DNA of 64,000 nt from Anaerolineales bacterium (GTDB lineage: Bacteria; Chloroflexota; Anaerolineae; Anaerolineales; Villigracilaceae). How positions within the stretch are numbered: the first letter of the stretch is position 1; every line of letters begins with the position of its first letter. The position numbers were made by a program, and so were the translations under genes. The stretch is from positions 17,806 to 81,805 of the forward strand of contig JAHDWB010000010.1 of the NCBI GenBank assembly GCA_023382595.1, given 5' to 3'. Shown here piece after piece: positions 9,921-17,785 of the stretch. Below the pieces are notes generated by a model. It was not told where the DNA came from and made no database searches. It saw only the letters and a program-made list of their open reading frames with translations.

Positions 9921-11258
9921 ATGCAGGAAAAACCAAAAGTTACCGTATCAAGAGGACGCCGAACCGATACAGCCGCAAAGGAATTTGCCTTCACGCAGGC
10001 GGATGTCCCCTCCGCGAACGGTCTCGCCTCTTTCCGCGCCGCAGCCTGGGAATCGTTCCAGAAACTTTCCCTCCCCGTCACCACGGACGAGGCTTGGCGT
10101 CGCACCGACATTCGATTATTGCCCGCGCCCGATTTCAAACTCCCCAAACCCGGCGCATTCGAAGATTTACCCGTTGTCCCCGAAGACTTGCTCAAGCCGC
10201 TCGTCGGTGACCAGCACGGCGGACAGATCACCCTCCTGCCCGGCGGCTCCAACGTGGAATTGGACGAAGCCCTCGCCAAGAAAGGCGTGGTCTTCACCGA
10301 TTTCCGCACCGCCGAAAAGGAACACTCCGACCTGCTCAAGAAATTGATCGGGCAGATCGTCAAACCTGAAGACGGCAAATTTGCCGCTCTGGCTTCCGCA
10401 CTTTCTGAAAATGGCGTTCTGCTGTACGTCCCCAAGGGCGTGCAAGTGGAAGCCCCGCTTCATTCTGTGCTGTGGGGACCGGGCGGCGACCTCGCGCATT
10501 TCTCTCATCTGATCGTCTATGTGGAAGACGGCGCATCTGTGACCTACGTCCACGAAGCCGCTTCGCCCGATGAGACTGGTCACGCCTTGCACGCCGGCAT
10601 CGTCGAGTTGTACGTCGGCAATGATGCCAACCTGCGCTTTGTCGAATTACAGTCATGGGGCAGGCATGTGTGGAACTTCTCGCACGAGCGCGCCCGCGTG
10701 GAGCGCGGCGGCAACCTCGACTGGATCTTCGGCGCGGTCGGCTCGCGGCTGACCAAGAACTTCTCCGATCTTGATCTGGCTGGTCAAGGTGCGCAGGGAC
10801 GCATGTCCGGGTTCTATTTCACGGACGGCACCCAGCATCTCGACCACGATACCCAGCAGAACCACCTCGCCGCGAACTGCACCAGTGACCTGTTGTTCAA
10901 GGGCGCGCTCAAGGGTAAGAGCCGCTCCGTATGGCAGGGCATGATCTACGTTGCGCCCGGCGCGCAGAAGACCGACGGCTACCAAGCCAACCGCAACCTC
11001 GTCCTTGATGATCAGGCGCGCGCGGACTCGATCCCCGGGCTTGAAATTCTCGCGGACGATGTGCGCTGTACGCACGGCGCAACGGTCGGCAAACTGGAGC
11101 AGGAGCCGCTCTTCTATTTGAAGTCTCGCGGCATCCCCCAGCGCGAAGCGGAGCAGTTGGTCGTCGAAGGCTTCTTCGACCCGATCATGCAGCGCATCCC
11201 GTTCGAAGGCGTGCGCGAACGCTTCCAGCAGGCGATCCAGATCAAATTATCCAAGTAG
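9921..11258 (+). CDS. sufD: Fe-S cluster assembly protein SufD
   Basis: 445 aa. SufD family protein, paralogous to SufB: beta-helix core with ENGVLLYVPKGVQVE, ASVTYVHEAAS and a C-terminal GATVGKLEQEPLFYLKSRGI followed by the helical REAEQLVVEGFFDPI segment that contacts SufC. It acts in the SufBC2D scaffold complex and is needed for iron entry in studied systems. The start ATG 9921 follows a repeat-filled gap and has only a weak ribosome binding site. It is followed by an inverted repeat and then an unknown basic protein before sufS. Confidence 0.95.
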   Translation: MQEKPKVTVSRGRRTDTAAKEFAFTQADVPSANGLASFRAAAWESFQKLSLPVTTDEAWRRTDIRLLPAPDFKLPKPGAFEDLPVVPEDLLKPLVGDQHGGQITLLPGGSNVELDEALAKKGVVFTDFRTAEKEHSDLLKKLIGQIVKPEDGKFAALASALSENGVLLYVPKGVQVEAPLHSVLWGPGGDLAHFSHLIVYVEDGASVTYVHEAASPDETGHALHAGIVELYVGNDANLRFVELQSWGRHVWNFSHERARVERGGNLDWIFGAVGSRLTKNFSDLDLAGQGAQGRMSGFYFTDGTQHLDHDTQQNHLAANCTSDLLFKGALKGKSRSVWQGMIYVAPGAQKTDGYQANRNLVLDDQARADSIPGLEILADDVRCTHGATVGKLEQEPLFYLKSRGIPQREAEQLVVEGFFDPIMQRIPFEGVRERFQQAIQIKLSK

Positions 11259-11264
11259 TTACTA

Positions 11265-11297
11265 AGACCTGACAGGTTTCCAAGACCTGTCAGGTCT
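11265..11297. repeat. Inverted repeat after sufD (AGACCTGACAGGT type)
   Basis: A 13-bp stem, AGACCTGACAGGT (11265-11277) with its complement at 11285-11297, loop 7 bases. It resembles a dispersed palindrome and could attenuate transcription inside the operon; there is no T-run. Confidence 0.6.
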
Positions 11298-11393
11298 CGA
11301 ATTTGTCAGCGTGGACCATGGTGGGATGTTTGAGCATGTGTCCCGTGCGCAAGAGACGGAGGGCGTCTCTATGTTAAAGTCAGGATGTGAATA

Positions 11394-12023
11394 ATGGCAG
11401 TGAAATCCAAAACAAAGTCAAAGTCTTCCACGAAAAAGTCGAAACCGGCGGCAAAATCTACTGTGAAAACAAAAGGGGCGGCAAAGAAAACGAAGACAGC
11501 CCAGAAGGCAGTCTCCAGCAGCGGAAAGAAAACGACGACGCGTGTGAAAGCGGTCCCCAAACCCGGTAGTGTGAAGAAATCGACAGCCAAGGCATCTGCA
11601 AAGAGTGTCTCTGCCGAGAAGACTGCGCCTGTGACGAAAGCGCCGGAAGCCGCGCGCCCGGTGACGCATGTCATCAAACGGTCCGCCGAACGAAGACGGT
11701 CGATCGTGCCCGCGTCGCTGCGTTCCAATCAATTTGCCTTTATGAAGGCGCCGACCCCTGAACACGCCTTTGAAGTGGGCGACAATGTGGAAGTGTTCTG
11801 TGACCACGAAAAGAGTCGCGAGCGCGTGCGCGGTTGGGTCAAGGGGATCGTGGTGCAGGTGGATAACAAGATGGTGGCGGTGCAATTCCGTTCGAACGTC
11901 TTTTTGACGGACGGCTGGATGGTGCCGGACCGCATCCTTTGGTATCCGCTGGCGTCGGAGCATATCCGCCCGGTGGGCGGTAAGAAAGCCGCTGTCAAAA
12001 AGGATTTCATCCCCGACTACTAG
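11394..12023 (+). CDS. Unknown basic protein with histone-H1-like N-terminal tail, inside the suf operon
   Basis: 209 aa, not recognised as a named family. Residues 1-90 are almost entirely Lys, Ala, Thr and Ser (KSKTKSKSSTKKSKP), like the H1-like tails of some bacterial DNA-binding proteins and like the tail of Lon in this window. Residues about 110-205 form a compact globular part (FEVGDNVEVFCDHEKSRERV, WVKGIVVQVDNKMVAVQF, DGWMVPDRILWYP) that reads like an SH3/Tudor-type beta-barrel. Nucleic-acid binding is plausible by composition only. It lies between sufD and sufS, separated from sufS by only 23 bases, so it is probably co-transcribed with the Fe-S genes. Confidence 0.75.
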   Translation: MAVKSKTKSKSSTKKSKPAAKSTVKTKGAAKKTKTAQKAVSSSGKKTTTRVKAVPKPGSVKKSTAKASAKSVSAEKTAPVTKAPEAARPVTHVIKRSAERRRSIVPASLRSNQFAFMKAPTPEHAFEVGDNVEVFCDHEKSRERVRGWVKGIVVQVDNKMVAVQFRSNVFLTDGWMVPDRILWYPLASEHIRPVGGKKAAVKKDFIPDY

Positions 12024-12046
12024 AATTTCCGCCGTGATGACTCTCC

Positions 12047-13273
12047 ATGACACTTAACGTATACGAAATCCGCAAAGATTTTCCGATCCTCGACCGCGAA
12101 ACACAGGGCGGCGCGCGCGTCGTCTATTTGGATTCAACCGCCACGTCGCAAAAGCCCGTGCAGGTGATCGAGGCGATGAACGATTATTACCGCCGTTCGA
12201 ACGCCAATATCCATCGCGGCGTGCACACGCTGGCGGAGGAAGCCACGGCGATGTACGAAGGTGCGCGCGAACGTATCGCGAAATTCATCAATGCCGCCTC
12301 CTCGCGCGAGATCATCTACACCCGCAACACCACCGAGTCGATCAACCTTGTGGCATACTCGTGGGCGCGCGCGAATCTCAAGGTGGGCGACCTCGTCATC
12401 CTGACCGAGATGGAGCATCACTCGAACCTCGTCCCCTGGCACATGCTTCAGATGGAACACGGCATCGAGTTGGAATTCATCCCTGTGACGGAAAACGGCT
12501 TGCTCGATCTGGAGACGTACAAGTCGCTTCTGGACCGCCGCCCAAAACTGGTCTCGTTCACACACATGTCCAACGTCCTCGGCACGATCAACCCTGCCGA
12601 TGAGATCATCCGGCTGGCGCATGATGCCGGCGCGGTCACGCTGGTGGACGGCGCGCAGTCCGTGCCGCATTTGCGCGTGGATGTGCAAGCCCTCGATGCA
12701 GACTTCTATGCCTTTTCCGCGCACAAGATGTGCGGACCGACGGGCATCGGCATTTTGTATGGCAAGTCCGCGTTGTTGGATGCCATGCCTCCGTTCCTCG
12801 GCGGCGGGGACATGATCAAGGAAGTCAAGCTGCGCTCGTTCCGCGCCAATTCCCTGCCGCATAAATTCGAAGCGGGGACGCCTGCGATCGCGGAAGCTGT
12901 CGGGTTTGGCGCGGCTGTGGATTATCTCTCAGCCGTCGGCATGGAACGAATCGCTGCGCACGAGCATGATGTCACTGCATACGCGTTGGATCGTCTGGCG
13001 GAGATCCCCGGTGTGAAGTTGTTCGGTCCATCCGCGGATAAAAAGGGCGGCGTGGCGGCATTCATTCTTGAAGGCGTGCATCCACATGATGTAGCGCAGA
13101 TTTTGGATCGGGATGGTATTGCTGTGCGGGCGGGACATCACTGCGCCCAGCCTCTGCATGAGAAGTTTGGCATTCCCGCCACCAGCCGCGCTTCCTTCTA
13201 TTTGTACACGACGAAGGATGAGGTGGATGTGCTGGTGACCGGGCTGTATAAAGTGAAGGAAATGTTTGAATAA
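12047..13273 (+). CDS. sufS: Cysteine desulfurase SufS
   Basis: 408 aa, the usual length. PLP-dependent class V aminotransferase fold: H124/H125 in EMEHHSN stacks on PLP, D201 in DGAQS, the Schiff-base lysine K227 in FYAFSAHK, and the persulfide-forming cysteine C366 in RAGHHCAQPL, which is the short-loop type II (SufS) pattern. It releases sulfur from cysteine and hands it to SufU, encoded next. The ATG at 12047 has a weak ribosome binding site, suggesting coupling to the preceding gene. Confidence 0.97.
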   Translation: MTLNVYEIRKDFPILDRETQGGARVVYLDSTATSQKPVQVIEAMNDYYRRSNANIHRGVHTLAEEATAMYEGARERIAKFINAASSREIIYTRNTTESINLVAYSWARANLKVGDLVILTEMEHHSNLVPWHMLQMEHGIELEFIPVTENGLLDLETYKSLLDRRPKLVSFTHMSNVLGTINPADEIIRLAHDAGAVTLVDGAQSVPHLRVDVQALDADFYAFSAHKMCGPTGIGILYGKSALLDAMPPFLGGGDMIKEVKLRSFRANSLPHKFEAGTPAIAEAVGFGAAVDYLSAVGMERIAAHEHDVTAYALDRLAEIPGVKLFGPSADKKGGVAAFILEGVHPHDVAQILDRDGIAVRAGHHCAQPLHEKFGIPATSRASFYLYTTKDEVDVLVTGLYKVKEMFE

Positions 13274-13289
13274 TTCGGTGCCACGTTTT

Positions 13290-13337
13290 AAGTGTCAGGT
13301 ATCAAGTTCTTAGCCTGATACCTGAAACCTGACACTT
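13290..13337. repeat. Inverted repeat in the sufS-sufU gap
   Basis: AAGTGTCAGGT (13290-13300) pairs with ACCTGACACTT (13327-13337); a nested GGTATCA/TGATACC pair lies inside. It fills nearly the whole gap between sufS and sufU. Confidence 0.65.
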
Positions 13338-13352
13338 GATACTGGAGCACGT

Positions 13353-13748
13353 ATGGATGATCTGTATCGCGAAGTCATCATCGAACACTATAAAAATCCA
13401 TCCCATCGCGGGAAACTCGATCCGCATGATATTTCGTTTGCGGATAATAACCCGCTGTGCGGTGACCATATCCAAATTGACTTGCGTGTAGGCGAAGACG
13501 GCGTGGTAACCGAAGCCATGTTCGACGGTCACGGATGCGCCATCTCGCAAGCCTCCGCCGACCTGCTGATGGAGACGATCATCGGCAAACCGCTGGAGGA
13601 AGTGAAACAACTCAATAAGCAGGATATCCTTGACATGCTTGGCATCGACTTGGGTCCCGTGCGCCTGAAATGTGCTCTGCTTTCACTGAAGGTCTTGAAG
13701 GCGGGCGTGTATGGGGTGGGGGAAGCCAGCGATGACTTGGTGGAGTAA
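13353..13748 (+). CDS. sufU: SufU sulfur-transfer protein, short form
   Basis: 131 aa. U-type protein with the three conserved ligands C36 (NPLCGD), C62 (GHGCAISQAS) and C107 (VRLKCALLS). SufU binds zinc and accepts persulfide sulfur from SufS. Compared with Bacillus SufU (about 147 aa), the stretch between the second and third cysteine is roughly 15-20 residues shorter, so the insertion usual for SufU appears trimmed, while DILDMLGIDLGPVRLKC still fits SufU. The position next to sufS supports the SufU assignment over IscU. The last 17 bases overlap a small membrane-protein gene. Confidence 0.93.
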   Translation: MDDLYREVIIEHYKNPSHRGKLDPHDISFADNNPLCGDHIQIDLRVGEDGVVTEAMFDGHGCAISQASADLLMETIIGKPLEEVKQLNKQDILDMLGIDLGPVRLKCALLSLKVLKAGVYGVGEASDDLVE

Positions 13749-13872
13749 GCACAGGGAGAAGGTCGTTCTCGGCTTCTTTGGGTTTGTCCTTGTCGCCGGG
13801 ATCATGCTTTTCTTGCTTGTCTTATTCGGTCCGCTGATCGGGTCATACTATTGCGCGAACAATTTTTGTTAG
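13732..13872 (+). CDS. Small membrane protein, 46 aa
   Basis: ATG 13732 to TAG 13870-13872. The start overlaps the end of sufU by 17 bases in another frame, with GGGGGAA seven bases upstream. A short basic head (MTWWSKHREK) precedes about 25 strongly hydrophobic residues (VLGFFGFVLVAGIMLFLLVL), then a tail with two cysteines (YYCANNFC). One transmembrane helix is likely, with the tail outside. No family is recognised. Translational overlap and the position between sufU and the Rieske gene suggest it is real, but it rests on one short reading frame. Confidence 0.5.
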   Translation: MTWWSKHREKVVLGFFGFVLVAGIMLFLLVLFGPLIGSYYCANNFC

Positions 13873-13901
13873 ATCACATCACTTGAAAGCTGCATCAACA
13901 C

Positions 13902-14249
13902 ATGTTCAACTACACAACCTTTGACGAATCCAAAGCCGAATTTTTCGAGATCGCGCCCGCCTCCGAATTGCCCAATGGTGAGCGTTTGTTCGTTGACCTG
14001 GGCGACAAGCCCATCGTTATTTTCAATATCGCAGACCAGCTCTTTGCCATCGGCGATGTCTGCACGCACGATGACGGTCCGTTGGGGGATGGGATGCTGG
14101 AAGGCTTCAATATCGTCTGTCCCCGTCACGGCGCGGAGTTCGATGTCCGCACGGGACAGGTCATGCAAATGCCCGCCGTGGTGGATATCCCTGCGTATCC
14201 TGTGCAAATTCGGGATGGGATGATCTTTGTGGGCGTGCCAAAGGAATAA
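13902..14249 (+). CDS. Rieske-type [2Fe-2S] ferredoxin
   Basis: 115 aa single-domain Rieske protein. Ligands are C54-x-H56 (VCTHDDGPLGDG) and C73-x-x-H76 (IVCPRHGAEF), followed by the usual DVRTGQ. It belongs to the soluble ferredoxin component class (BphF/NirD-like), not the cytochrome bc type with a membrane anchor. Such genes often end suf operons, where they may serve as a cluster recipient or electron carrier; the partner is unknown. It is the last gene before a strong bidirectional terminator. Confidence 0.93.
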   Translation: MFNYTTFDESKAEFFEIAPASELPNGERLFVDLGDKPIVIFNIADQLFAIGDVCTHDDGPLGDGMLEGFNIVCPRHGAEFDVRTGQVMQMPAVVDIPAYPVQIRDGMIFVGVPKE

Positions 14250-14253
14250 AAAA

Positions 14254-14274
14254 ATCGGCGACCAAGTCGCCGAT
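14254..14274. terminator. Bidirectional terminator, end of suf operon
   Basis: 9-bp stem ATCGGCGAC / GTCGCCGAT with CAA loop, flanked by A7 on one side and T7 on the other, so it can stop transcription from the Rieske gene and from the converging PIG-L gene. Confidence 0.9.
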
Positions 14275-14283
14275 TTTTTTATG

Positions 14284-14916
14284 TTACTCTCCGAATTTCC
14301 CGACAATTCTCAGAATATCGAACCCTTCCGCGAAGGGAACCTCCGCCAACGCGCCGTGGCGCACCATGATGGAGCGGGTCAATTCGCTGTTGAAGTAATA
14401 GCGGTCCTGATAGGTTTTGTATTGCGCCAGCGCTTCGATCTTTTTATTTACATCCTCTTCCGTCACTTCGACCAGAAAATGCGGGAAGAAGCCATAGGAG
14501 GAGCGCACCACGTCAAAGCCGAGCACGGTGATGCCGCGGAAGGCGCGTAACGCCTCGTCGGTCATCGTATTGTGGTCCTGGTGCACATCCTGTTTGGAGT
14601 GGACGAAGATCAGGTCGGGTTTGAAGTCCTTGCGGAGTTTGAGGAAATATTCAAGGATCTCCTGCCGCGAGTCTTGGAAGATGCGCGTGATGAATGGACC
14701 AAAGATTACGCGCTCCTCCGGTACGCCCAGCACCTTCATGGACTTAATGTGTTCGCTTTTTACATCCTGTAGATCGGGGTTTTGTTGATTGTCCGAAAGG
14801 GTGACGCACAGCACGTCCGTTTTTTTAACGATCTGGTGAATCAATGCGCCGCATCCCAGTTCGATGTCGTCGGGGTGCGCGCCGAGAAAGAGCACTCGTT
14901 TGCCAAAAAAGTTCAT
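14284..14916 (-). CDS. PIG-L family (LmbE-like) deacetylase
   Basis: 210 aa. Zinc-dependent N-acetyl-sugar deacetylase family: the metal motif AHPDDIELGCG at residues 15-25 and the later histidine motif HSKQDVHQDHNT. Family members remove acetyl groups from GlcNAc-containing lipids, thiols or antibiotics; the substrate here cannot be read from sequence. Downstream of a methyltransferase gene on the same strand, with an inverted repeat between them. Confidence 0.9.
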   Translation of the reverse strand: MNFFGKRVLFLGAHPDDIELGCGALIHQIVKKTDVLCVTLSDNQQNPDLQDVKSEHIKSMKVLGVPEERVIFGPFITRIFQDSRQEILEYFLKLRKDFKPDLIFVHSKQDVHQDHNTMTDEALRAFRGITVLGFDVVRSSYGFFPHFLVEVTEEDVNKKIEALAQYKTYQDRYYFNSELTRSIMVRHGALAEVPFAEGFDILRIVGKFGE

Positions 14917-14926
14917 AAAAGATGGT

Positions 14927-14981
14927 CCGCAGATTGGCAGATTACGCAGACGAGAACTTGTCCGATCTGCGTAATCTGCGG
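14927..14981. repeat. Inverted repeat between PIG-L and methyltransferase genes
   Basis: The arm at 14927-14950 contains CCGCAGATT and ATTACGCAGA with an 8-base duplication (GGCAGATT) between them; the complementary arm TCTGCGTAATCTGCGG is at 14966-14981. This is a dispersed-palindrome type of element occupying the gap. Confidence 0.6.
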
Positions 14982-14990
14982 ATAAGAGTT

Positions 14991-15791
14991 TTACTTGGTT
15001 GCCAGAATCCCGCCGACGACCTTGGTCATCACCAGTTTGCCGTCACGCTCGAACCATTTCTGCGCCACCGCTTGGATCTTGCCGATCAGCGCTTCGTACT
15101 CGTCCTTGCCGTTGAACATTGAAGTCCATAGTTTGCGGTCTTCGTTCAGCGAGGCGCGGACGTAGTCAATGAACGGAGCGACTTCGGGGAAGGTCAGGTG
15201 ATTTTCGAACTTGTGCAGCTCGGTCTTGGCGAAGAGACTGTCAATCGTGTTGAAGATCTCGCCCTTGAAGCGGGAGGAGCCAGGCATGGGCGGGATGGTC
15301 GCATTGGTGGCTTCCTTGATGATGTCGTAGAACATCTGCTTATTCTCGGGCAGCGGACCGGAGACGAACAGCCGTCCGCCGGGTTTCAAGACACGGTGCG
15401 CCTCACCAAATGTGAATTTAAGGTCCGAGGCGTAATAGATGGCGAAGGCGCTGGTGCACAGGTCAAAGGTGTTATCCGCGAAGTTGAATGGCTTGTTGAA
15501 ATCCAGGAATTGGAAGTCAATGTTCGTGCCGAGTTCCTTGTTTCTGGCGCGGGCTTTATCGAGCAGTTCCTCCGAGAAGTCGCCGCCGACGATCTCCGCG
15601 CCGTCCTTGGTGTACTCGTTGAAAAGAAAACTGAGCTTGCCCGCGCCGCAGCCGACATCCAGGATCTTCATGCCCGCCTGCGGTTGGAGCAGTTCGTTCG
15701 TCCACACGTCGATGTTGGCGGAGCCGTATTTTTCATGAATGTCAATGCGCATCAACAGATCTTTGCTGGGTTCCTGATAGTTAATTTCCAT
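14991..15791 (-). CDS. SAM-dependent class I methyltransferase
   Basis: 266 aa from ATG 15791 (AAGGAG seven bases upstream; an in-frame start at 15839 would fall within the promoter). Rossmann methyltransferase of the UbiE/COQ5-like group: motif I VLDVGCGAGKLS-like (ILDVGCGAGKLSF), motif II VGGDFSEELLDKA, DLCTSAFAIYYASD and VLKPGGRLFVSGP. Substrate unknown. Same strand as the PIG-L gene and probably co-transcribed with it from the promoter at 15819-15846. Confidence 0.88.
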   Translation of the reverse strand: MEINYQEPSKDLLMRIDIHEKYGSANIDVWTNELLQPQAGMKILDVGCGAGKLSFLFNEYTKDGAEIVGGDFSEELLDKARARNKELGTNIDFQFLDFNKPFNFADNTFDLCTSAFAIYYASDLKFTFGEAHRVLKPGGRLFVSGPLPENKQMFYDIIKEATNATIPPMPGSSRFKGEIFNTIDSLFAKTELHKFENHLTFPEVAPFIDYVRASLNEDRKLWTSMFNGKDEYEALIGKIQAVAQKWFERDGKLVMTKVVGGILATK

Positions 15792-15818
15792 TTGTCTCTC
15801 CTTGAGAATAGTGGGGGA

Positions 15819-15846
15819 ATTATACCAAAATAAAATCAAAATTCAA
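15819..15846 (-). promoter_or_regulatory. Sigma-70 promoter for the methyltransferase gene
   Basis: Read on the minus strand: TTGAAT (15846-15841), 16-base spacer, TATAAT (15824-15819). It lies 28 bases upstream of the start codon, divergent from hisS. Confidence 0.7.
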
Positions 15847-15893
15847 TGACTGAATTTTGAACAGCATGATAAAATCTGCGCACTGGAGCAATC

Positions 15894-17165
15894 ATGGCAA
15901 ACAAGATTCAAACTGTAAAAGGCACACGCGAATTCTATCCCGAACAGATGGCACTGCGCAATTTTATCTATGAAAAAGTGCGCGCGGCGTCGCAGTCGTT
16001 CGGCTATCAGGAATATGATGGTCCGTTCATCGAGCCGATCGATCTGTACGCGGCGAAGTCGGGGGAGGAGCTGGTCAAGAAACAGTCATTCACGTTCGAA
16101 GACCGCGGCGGGGATCTGGTAACGCTTCGCCCTGAACTGACGCCGAGTCTGGCGCGGATGATCGCCGCCAAGCAGGGCGAGTTGACCTTCCCTGTGCGCT
16201 GGTGGTCGTTCGGTCCGTTCTGGCGCTACGAACAGCCGCAAAAGGGACGCTCGCGCGAGTTCTTCCAATGGAACGTGGATATGCTGGGAGTTAATTCGCC
16301 GGAAGCGGATGCGGAATTGATCGCCATCGGTGCGACTTTCCTGCGCTCGGTCGGACTCAGCCCTGAGCGGGCTCTAATCTATGTCAATAACCGCCGCCTG
16401 ATGGACTCTGAATTCGATGCGTTGGACATCGCTCCTGAAAAGCGGCTCGACGTTTCCAATCTCGTAGATCGCCGTACCAAGATGGAACCTGCCAAATGGG
16501 ATGCATATGCGCTGGAACTTGGCATTACACAGGCGCAGTTGGACGGGTTGAAGGAGCTTCTCGGCAATTCTGAGCTATGGAAGAAAAGTGAAGAATTGAC
16601 CCGTCTCTTCGCCGCGTTGGAAACCTTGGGTGCGGCGGAGTATGTCAAATTCGACCCGAACATCATGCGCGGGTTGCTGTACTACACGGGGACAGTCTTC
16701 GAGGCATTCGATACGACCGGTTCCTTGCGACGCGCCATTTTCGGCGGCGGTCGCTATGACAACCTGCTGGCGGATGTGGGCGGGAATCCCATTTCCGGTG
16801 TCGGCTTTGCGATGGGCGATGTGGTGATCGGCATCATTTTGCAGGAGCAGGGGCTTGTGCCCGAATTCGTCCCATCGCCTGCGGAAGTGTTGGTGACGGT
16901 TTTTGACCAGTCGCTGTGGTTGAAGTCCTTTGAACTTGCGGCGCAGTTGCGGCAGGAAGGCATCATGACGATGGTTTTTCCCGAACCCGCCAAACTTCCC
17001 AAGCAGTTCAAATTCGCGGACAAGATGAAGATGAAGGTTGCGCTGGTGCTCGGTCCCGACGAAGCGGCAGGAGGCTTGGTCGTGATCAAGAATCTGACGA
17101 ACGGCGAACAGGTTCAGGTCAGACGCGAAGCGATGCTTGAATCCATAAAAGGGATGCTGAAGTGA
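15894..17165 (+). CDS. hisS: Histidyl-tRNA synthetase
   Basis: 423 aa class II synthetase. Motif 2 region (LRPELTPSLARMI, FGPFWRYEQPQKGRSREF), the HisA motif GLLYYTGTVFEAFD, motif 3 (FGGGRYDNL, GVGFAMGDV) and a C-terminal anticodon-binding domain (about 325-423). It charges tRNA-His with histidine. The tRNA-His gene itself lies 490 bases downstream. The stop codon overlaps the GTG start of the next acetyltransferase gene. Confidence 0.97.
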   Translation: MANKIQTVKGTREFYPEQMALRNFIYEKVRAASQSFGYQEYDGPFIEPIDLYAAKSGEELVKKQSFTFEDRGGDLVTLRPELTPSLARMIAAKQGELTFPVRWWSFGPFWRYEQPQKGRSREFFQWNVDMLGVNSPEADAELIAIGATFLRSVGLSPERALIYVNNRRLMDSEFDALDIAPEKRLDVSNLVDRRTKMEPAKWDAYALELGITQAQLDGLKELLGNSELWKKSEELTRLFAALETLGAAEYVKFDPNIMRGLLYYTGTVFEAFDTTGSLRRAIFGGGRYDNLLADVGGNPISGVGFAMGDVVIGIILQEQGLVPEFVPSPAEVLVTVFDQSLWLKSFELAAQLRQEGIMTMVFPEPAKLPKQFKFADKMKMKVALVLGPDEAAGGLVVIKNLTNGEQVQVRREAMLESIKGMLK

Positions 17166-17623
17166 TCGAGTTGCGACCCGTCACCTCCAGCAATTGGGAG
17201 ACCCTGATCAAATTGAAGGTGAGGGAAGACCAGCGCGATTTTGTCGCGTCCAATTTGTATTCGATCGCCGAATCCCAGTTCGAGTATGAAGATGAAGGGT
17301 TGTGGAAGTTTTATCCGTTTGGCGTGTATGTGGGGGAAGAACCGGTCGGTTTCTTGATGTACAGCTTGAATCACGATCATCCGCGCTTCCAAGCCTTCGT
17401 GATGCGCCTGATGATTGATGAAAAATTCCAGGGTAAGGGTTATGGACGGGAGGCAATGCGCTTGCTTCTGGATGGGTTACGGGCGGATGAAAAGGTCAGG
17501 AATGTGGGTATCAGCTATGAGCCGCATAACGAAGGCGCGCAGAAGCTGTATGCCGGTCTGGGTTTTGTGGAGCCCGGTGAGATGGTCGATGGTGAGACGC
17601 TGGCAGTGTTGAACTTGCGCTGA
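17162..17623 (+). CDS. GNAT N-acetyltransferase (diamine acetyltransferase-like)
   Basis: 153 aa, GTG start overlapping the hisS stop (GTGA), so translation is probably coupled. GNAT fold with acetyl-CoA loop FQGKGYGREAM (around residue 90) and NxGAQKLYAGLGF-like NEGAQKLYAGLGF near the end. The head (WETLIKLKVREDQRDFVASN) and YSIAESQFE resemble spermidine/diamine acetyltransferases of the Blt/PaiA kind, but the substrate is inferred only. Confidence 0.85.
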   Translation: MIELRPVTSSNWETLIKLKVREDQRDFVASNLYSIAESQFEYEDEGLWKFYPFGVYVGEEPVGFLMYSLNHDHPRFQAFVMRLMIDEKFQGKGYGREAMRLLLDGLRADEKVRNVGISYEPHNEGAQKLYAGLGFVEPGEMVDGETLAVLNLR

Positions 17624-17636
17624 TTTATGGTAAAAT
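17609..17636 (+). promoter_or_regulatory. Promoter of tRNA-His
   Basis: TTGAAC (17609-17614), 16-base spacer, TAAAAT (17631-17636). The expected transcription start is about 12 bases before the mature tRNA end. Confidence 0.6.
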
Positions 17637-17654
17637 ATCGTCCGCTTCTTGTAT

Positions 17655-17730
17655 GGAGCCTGTAGCTCAATGGCAGAGCGCCACACTGTGGATGTGGATG
17701 TTGTGGGTTCGAAACCCATCAGGCTCCCCA
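17655..17730 (+). tRNA. tRNA-His (GTG)
   Basis: Full cloverleaf: acceptor GAGCCTG/CAGGCTC, D-stem GCTC/GAGC, anticodon stem CCACA/TGTGG with loop CTGTGGA (anticodon GTG), T-stem GTGGG/CCCAT. The extra G at 17655 opposite C73 (17727) is the identity element specific to tRNA-His. CCA is encoded (17728-17730). Confidence 0.97.
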
Positions 17731-17732
17731 TG

Positions 17733-17764
17733 AGACCCTAAAGGTTTTGAGACCTTTAGGGTCT
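17733..17764 (+). terminator. Hairpin after tRNA-His
   Basis: 13-bp perfect stem AGACCCTAAAGGT / ACCTTTAGGGTCT, 6-base loop, followed by TTCT. It may serve as terminator for the tRNA; its form also matches the dispersed palindromes of this window. Confidence 0.6.
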
Positions 17765-17785
17765 TTCTAAACGTTCGGAGGTTTG

